From the NCBI GenBank assembly GCA_020852755.1, contig JADZAF010000030.1, positions 1 to 32,678 on the forward strand: DNA of 32,678 bases, given 5' to 3'. The stretch is from Bryobacterales bacterium. GTDB lineage: Bacteria > Acidobacteriota > Terriglobia > Bryobacterales > Bryobacteraceae. A program made the position numbers and the translations under genes. The stretch's first letter is position 1. Each line of letters starts with the position of its first letter. This document shows positions 30,808 to 32,678 of the stretch, piece after piece. The notes beneath the pieces are model-generated. The model searched no databases, was not told the DNA's origin, and saw only the letters and a list, made by a program, of their open reading frames with translations.

Positions 30808-32678
30808 GGAGCTTCCTCCAGGCGTTTGCGGTAGACCGCCGCGGCTTCCTCGAGGCGCGCCAGGACCCGCTTCATCTCGCGCTCCGAGCGGTAGAGCGAC
30901 GGATCGGAGACCTGGGCGCGCAGCTTCGCGAGCCAGTCCAGATAATACCGCGCCGAGGCGCGGCTGCGGATGGGCTGCTTTCCCACGTAAACGCGCACGG
31001 CGTTGCTCACCGCCTGGCCGAAAGCCCCCGGAGCGGGGCGGGTCTCCTCGGCTTCCGCCACCAGGCTGAACCAGCCGCTCTTCGAAACCGCGGCGTGTTC
31101 GGCGAAGCGCACTTCCTTCTTTCCGGCCGCGGGAATCTCCTTCCAGACCGTGCCGTTATGGTAGATGCGCACCGAAAGCAGCGGCGTGCGCGAGCGCACA
31201 CTGCCGGTGATCGGAACCGGGCCGCCTCCGGCAGGCAGGTCGACGCTCTCCCCGGGCATCCTGCCGCCCACGCTGAATTCCGGCACCGGGCCGCTGCTCA
31301 GGAAGACGCGGCCTTGCTTCAATGCATCGACCCAGCCTTGCAGGGTGAAGTTCCGGCCCAGGTACGCGTAGGTTCGCATGATGCCGGGCAGGCGCTGGCT
31401 CTCCATGTTGGCGAGCGAATCCTCGCCGCCCACCGGAGCGATGCGGAAATCGTTGTTCCAGGCGTGAAACAGCGGGATCAGGGCGCCGCGCGAGGAGGAC
31501 ATCCACTCCACGCCATCGATGGTCCCCAGCGCCACGTCGATGCCGAAGCCTTTCGGACCCCCGCCTCCGGCCAGCGGGTCGCGGTCGCCGCCGAAGGCGT
31601 GCACGTAGCCGGTGGCCGCACCCTGGGCGCGGGCCTCCCGGAACACGTCGGTGTTGCTGGGGTAGATACTGTCCAGCGCGGTGCCCTTGTAGCCGGAGGC
31701 GAACGGGGAGATCAGGTGGTCGCGCAGCCCGATCAGGAACGAGTGGCCCCAGAACGACGGGCGGTGCTCCTCGCCGAAGACGATCAGGAGCCGCCCGGGC
31801 AGGTCCGAGGCGGGGTCCATCTGCCCGTCGGGACGGAAGTGCTGCCAGTCGAGCACGCGGTTGTCCTTGTTGGCAACCATGCCGGTGACGATGTGCAGGC
31901 CCTGCGCGCGGGCCATCAGGCCGAGCATGGCGGGCGTGTTCCGCAGCGGCCCGCCGTAGTTCATGTGGGTGTGGGTGGTGGCCGCGTACCAGCCCTTGGA
32001 AGGAAGGTCGGCGACGGGCTTGAGCGTGAGCGTCACGGCATGGGTGGCCCCCGCCCTGGCCTCCACTTCCTGGCCGGCCGGCAGATATTCGAAACCCTTG
32101 TGCGCCTCCACGCGAACCTTGCCGGGCGGCACTTCCACCGTGTAGGCGCCGCCGGTGTAGAAGACCCGTTCCAGGCCTTCGGGCAGCCGGGCGTTGATCA
32201 CGAAAGCGTCCGGGGGCGCGTACAGCTTGCCGTCCGACGCCGCGCCCTGAATCCGGGCCGGGGTGGGCTGCCCGGTGCCGGCATCGAGGATCCGCACTTG
32301 CAGCCGTGCCATGGGCTGCTTCCAGGTCCGCTTGCGGATGGCGACGACCTGCTTGCGCCCGGTATGCGCGTTGAGCAGGCAGAGTTGCGGCACCCCGGCG
32401 TGGTTCGAAATGTAAGCGATCTGCTCGCCGTCCGGCGACCAGCGCGGATGGAAATCGTCGAACTCGCCGAAGGTCATCTTGTAGGGATAACCGCCGGCGG
32501 TGGGCAGGACGTAGAGGTGGTTGAACTGGTCGCCGGCGTTGGAGGTGGAGGAGAAGATCAGCCGCGTGCCGTCGGGCGAGACATCGGCCCGGGGGCGGTA
32601 GAGCGTCTGCTCGTCGAGGACGATGCGCCCGCGCGACATGGCGTCCTCCTGGTGCGGCACGCGCCAGAGCGCGCCCGA
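30804..32678 (-). CDS. PD40 beta-propeller plus CehA/McbA-type metallohydrolase, N-terminus beyond window
   Basis: At least 624 residues; the frame stays open to the right edge. An internal ATG at 32639 has AGGAGG nearby, but the residues before it (G-A-L-W-R-V-P) and the truncated propeller make a gene running out of the window more likely. The N-terminal part carries PD40/TolB-like blades: R-A-D-V-S-P-D-G-T-R-L-I-F-S-S and F-H-P-R-W-S-P-D-G-E-Q-I-A-Y-I. Then A-R-I-x-G-A-A-S-D-G-K-x-Y-A-P-P-D-A leads into the PHP-like CehA/McbA domain, with the metal motif T-H-T-H-M-N-Y-G-G, G-E-E-H-R and Y-V-H-A-F-G-G-D. Family members hydrolyse carbamates or peptides; the substrate here is unknown. It heads the coupled operon. 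Confidence 0.85.
   Translation of the reverse strand, partial: SGALWRVPHQEDAMSRGRIVLDEQTLYRPRADVSPDGTRLIFSSTSNAGDQFNHLYVLPTAGGYPYKMTFGEFDDFHPRWSPDGEQIAYISNHAGVPQLCLLNAHTGRKQVVAIRKRTWKQPMARLQVRILDAGTGQPTPARIQGAASDGKLYAPPDAFVINARLPEGLERVFYTGGAYTVEVPPGKVRVEAHKGFEYLPAGQEVEARAGATHAVTLTLKPVADLPSKGWYAATTHTHMNYGGPLRNTPAMLGLMARAQGLHIVTGMVANKDNRVLDWQHFRPDGQMDPASDLPGRLLIVFGEEHRPSFWGHSFLIGLRDHLISPFASGYKGTALDSIYPSNTDVFREARAQGAATGYVHAFGGDRDPLAGGGGPKGFGIDVALGTIDGVEWMSSSRGALIPLFHAWNNDFRIAPVGGEDSLANMESQRLPGIMRTYAYLGRNFTLQGWVDALKQGRVFLSSGPVPEFSVGGRMPGESVDLPAGGGPVPITGSVRSRTPLLSVRIYHNGTVWKEIPAAGKKEVRFAEHAAVSKSGWFSLVAEAEETRPAPGAFGQAVSNAVRVYVGKQPIRSRASARYYLDWLAKLRAQVSDPSLYRSEREMKRVLARLEEAAAVYRKRLEEAP

Noticed and set aside
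1..32678. Mobile element, phage or CRISPR content
   Set aside because: No transposase, integrase, cas gene, regularly spaced repeats or tRNA-linked attachment sites were seen. Base composition looks even across the window.

Overview
The window is about 32.7 kb of GC-rich, gene-dense chromosome. It fits an Acidobacteriota genome, most likely of the Bryobacterales/Solibacter type. The support is a DUF2934 small protein, Tat-exported sulfatases, a GH172 (DUF2961) protein, CehA/McbA-type proteins, and an RND efflux operon whose permeases carry N-S-x-V-V-L-E-N and S-N-S-I-L-I-V motifs. This taxonomic call is inference from gene content only. I see no tRNA, rRNA, CRISPR array, insertion sequence or phage gene.

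Left part (1-7.7 kb): the 3' end of an MtaB-like tRNA methylthiotransferase; then on the minus strand a TPR protein, a YncE-like beta-propeller, an FAD amine-oxidase-like enzyme and an unknown polytopic membrane protein. Divergent from the last is a plus-strand AhpD-family gene whose catalytic cysteine codon is an in-frame TGA. A perfect 6-bp hairpin with a GGUC loop begins 11 nt after the TGA, with its loop 17 nt after it. I read this gene as an unannotated selenoprotein (E69, C81, U84, H88), and it is the most notable item in the window. It meets an MFS transporter tail to tail, and that transporter is co-transcribed with trpS.

Middle part (7.8-18.5 kb): exported polysaccharide-type genes. 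These are a Tat-dependent pectate-lyase-like beta-helix protein, a GH172-like hydrolase, an aldo/keto-reductase-like TIM barrel and two coupled sulfatases. After them come a membrane-anchored left-handed beta-helix (gamma-carbonic-anhydrase-like) protein, a DUF2934 protein, a zinc-ribbon AIM24 protein and a NarL/NarX-type two-component pair.

Right part (18.6-32.7 kb): a complete RND efflux operon (lipoprotein adaptor, two tandem paralogous permeases, TolC-like channel) with overlapping or abutting genes. The first permease has Phe where its partner keeps the single TM4 aspartate of the proton relay, so a functionally asymmetric, MdtBC-like pump is plausible. Facing it is a translationally coupled minus-strand operon of a CehA/McbA metallohydrolase (cut by the window edge), a Tat-exported class V aminotransferase and a two-domain alpha/beta hydrolase.

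Intergenic spaces are short. The longest, 7686-7931, is described under its promoter and inverted repeat. No gene-free stretch exceeds 300 bases.
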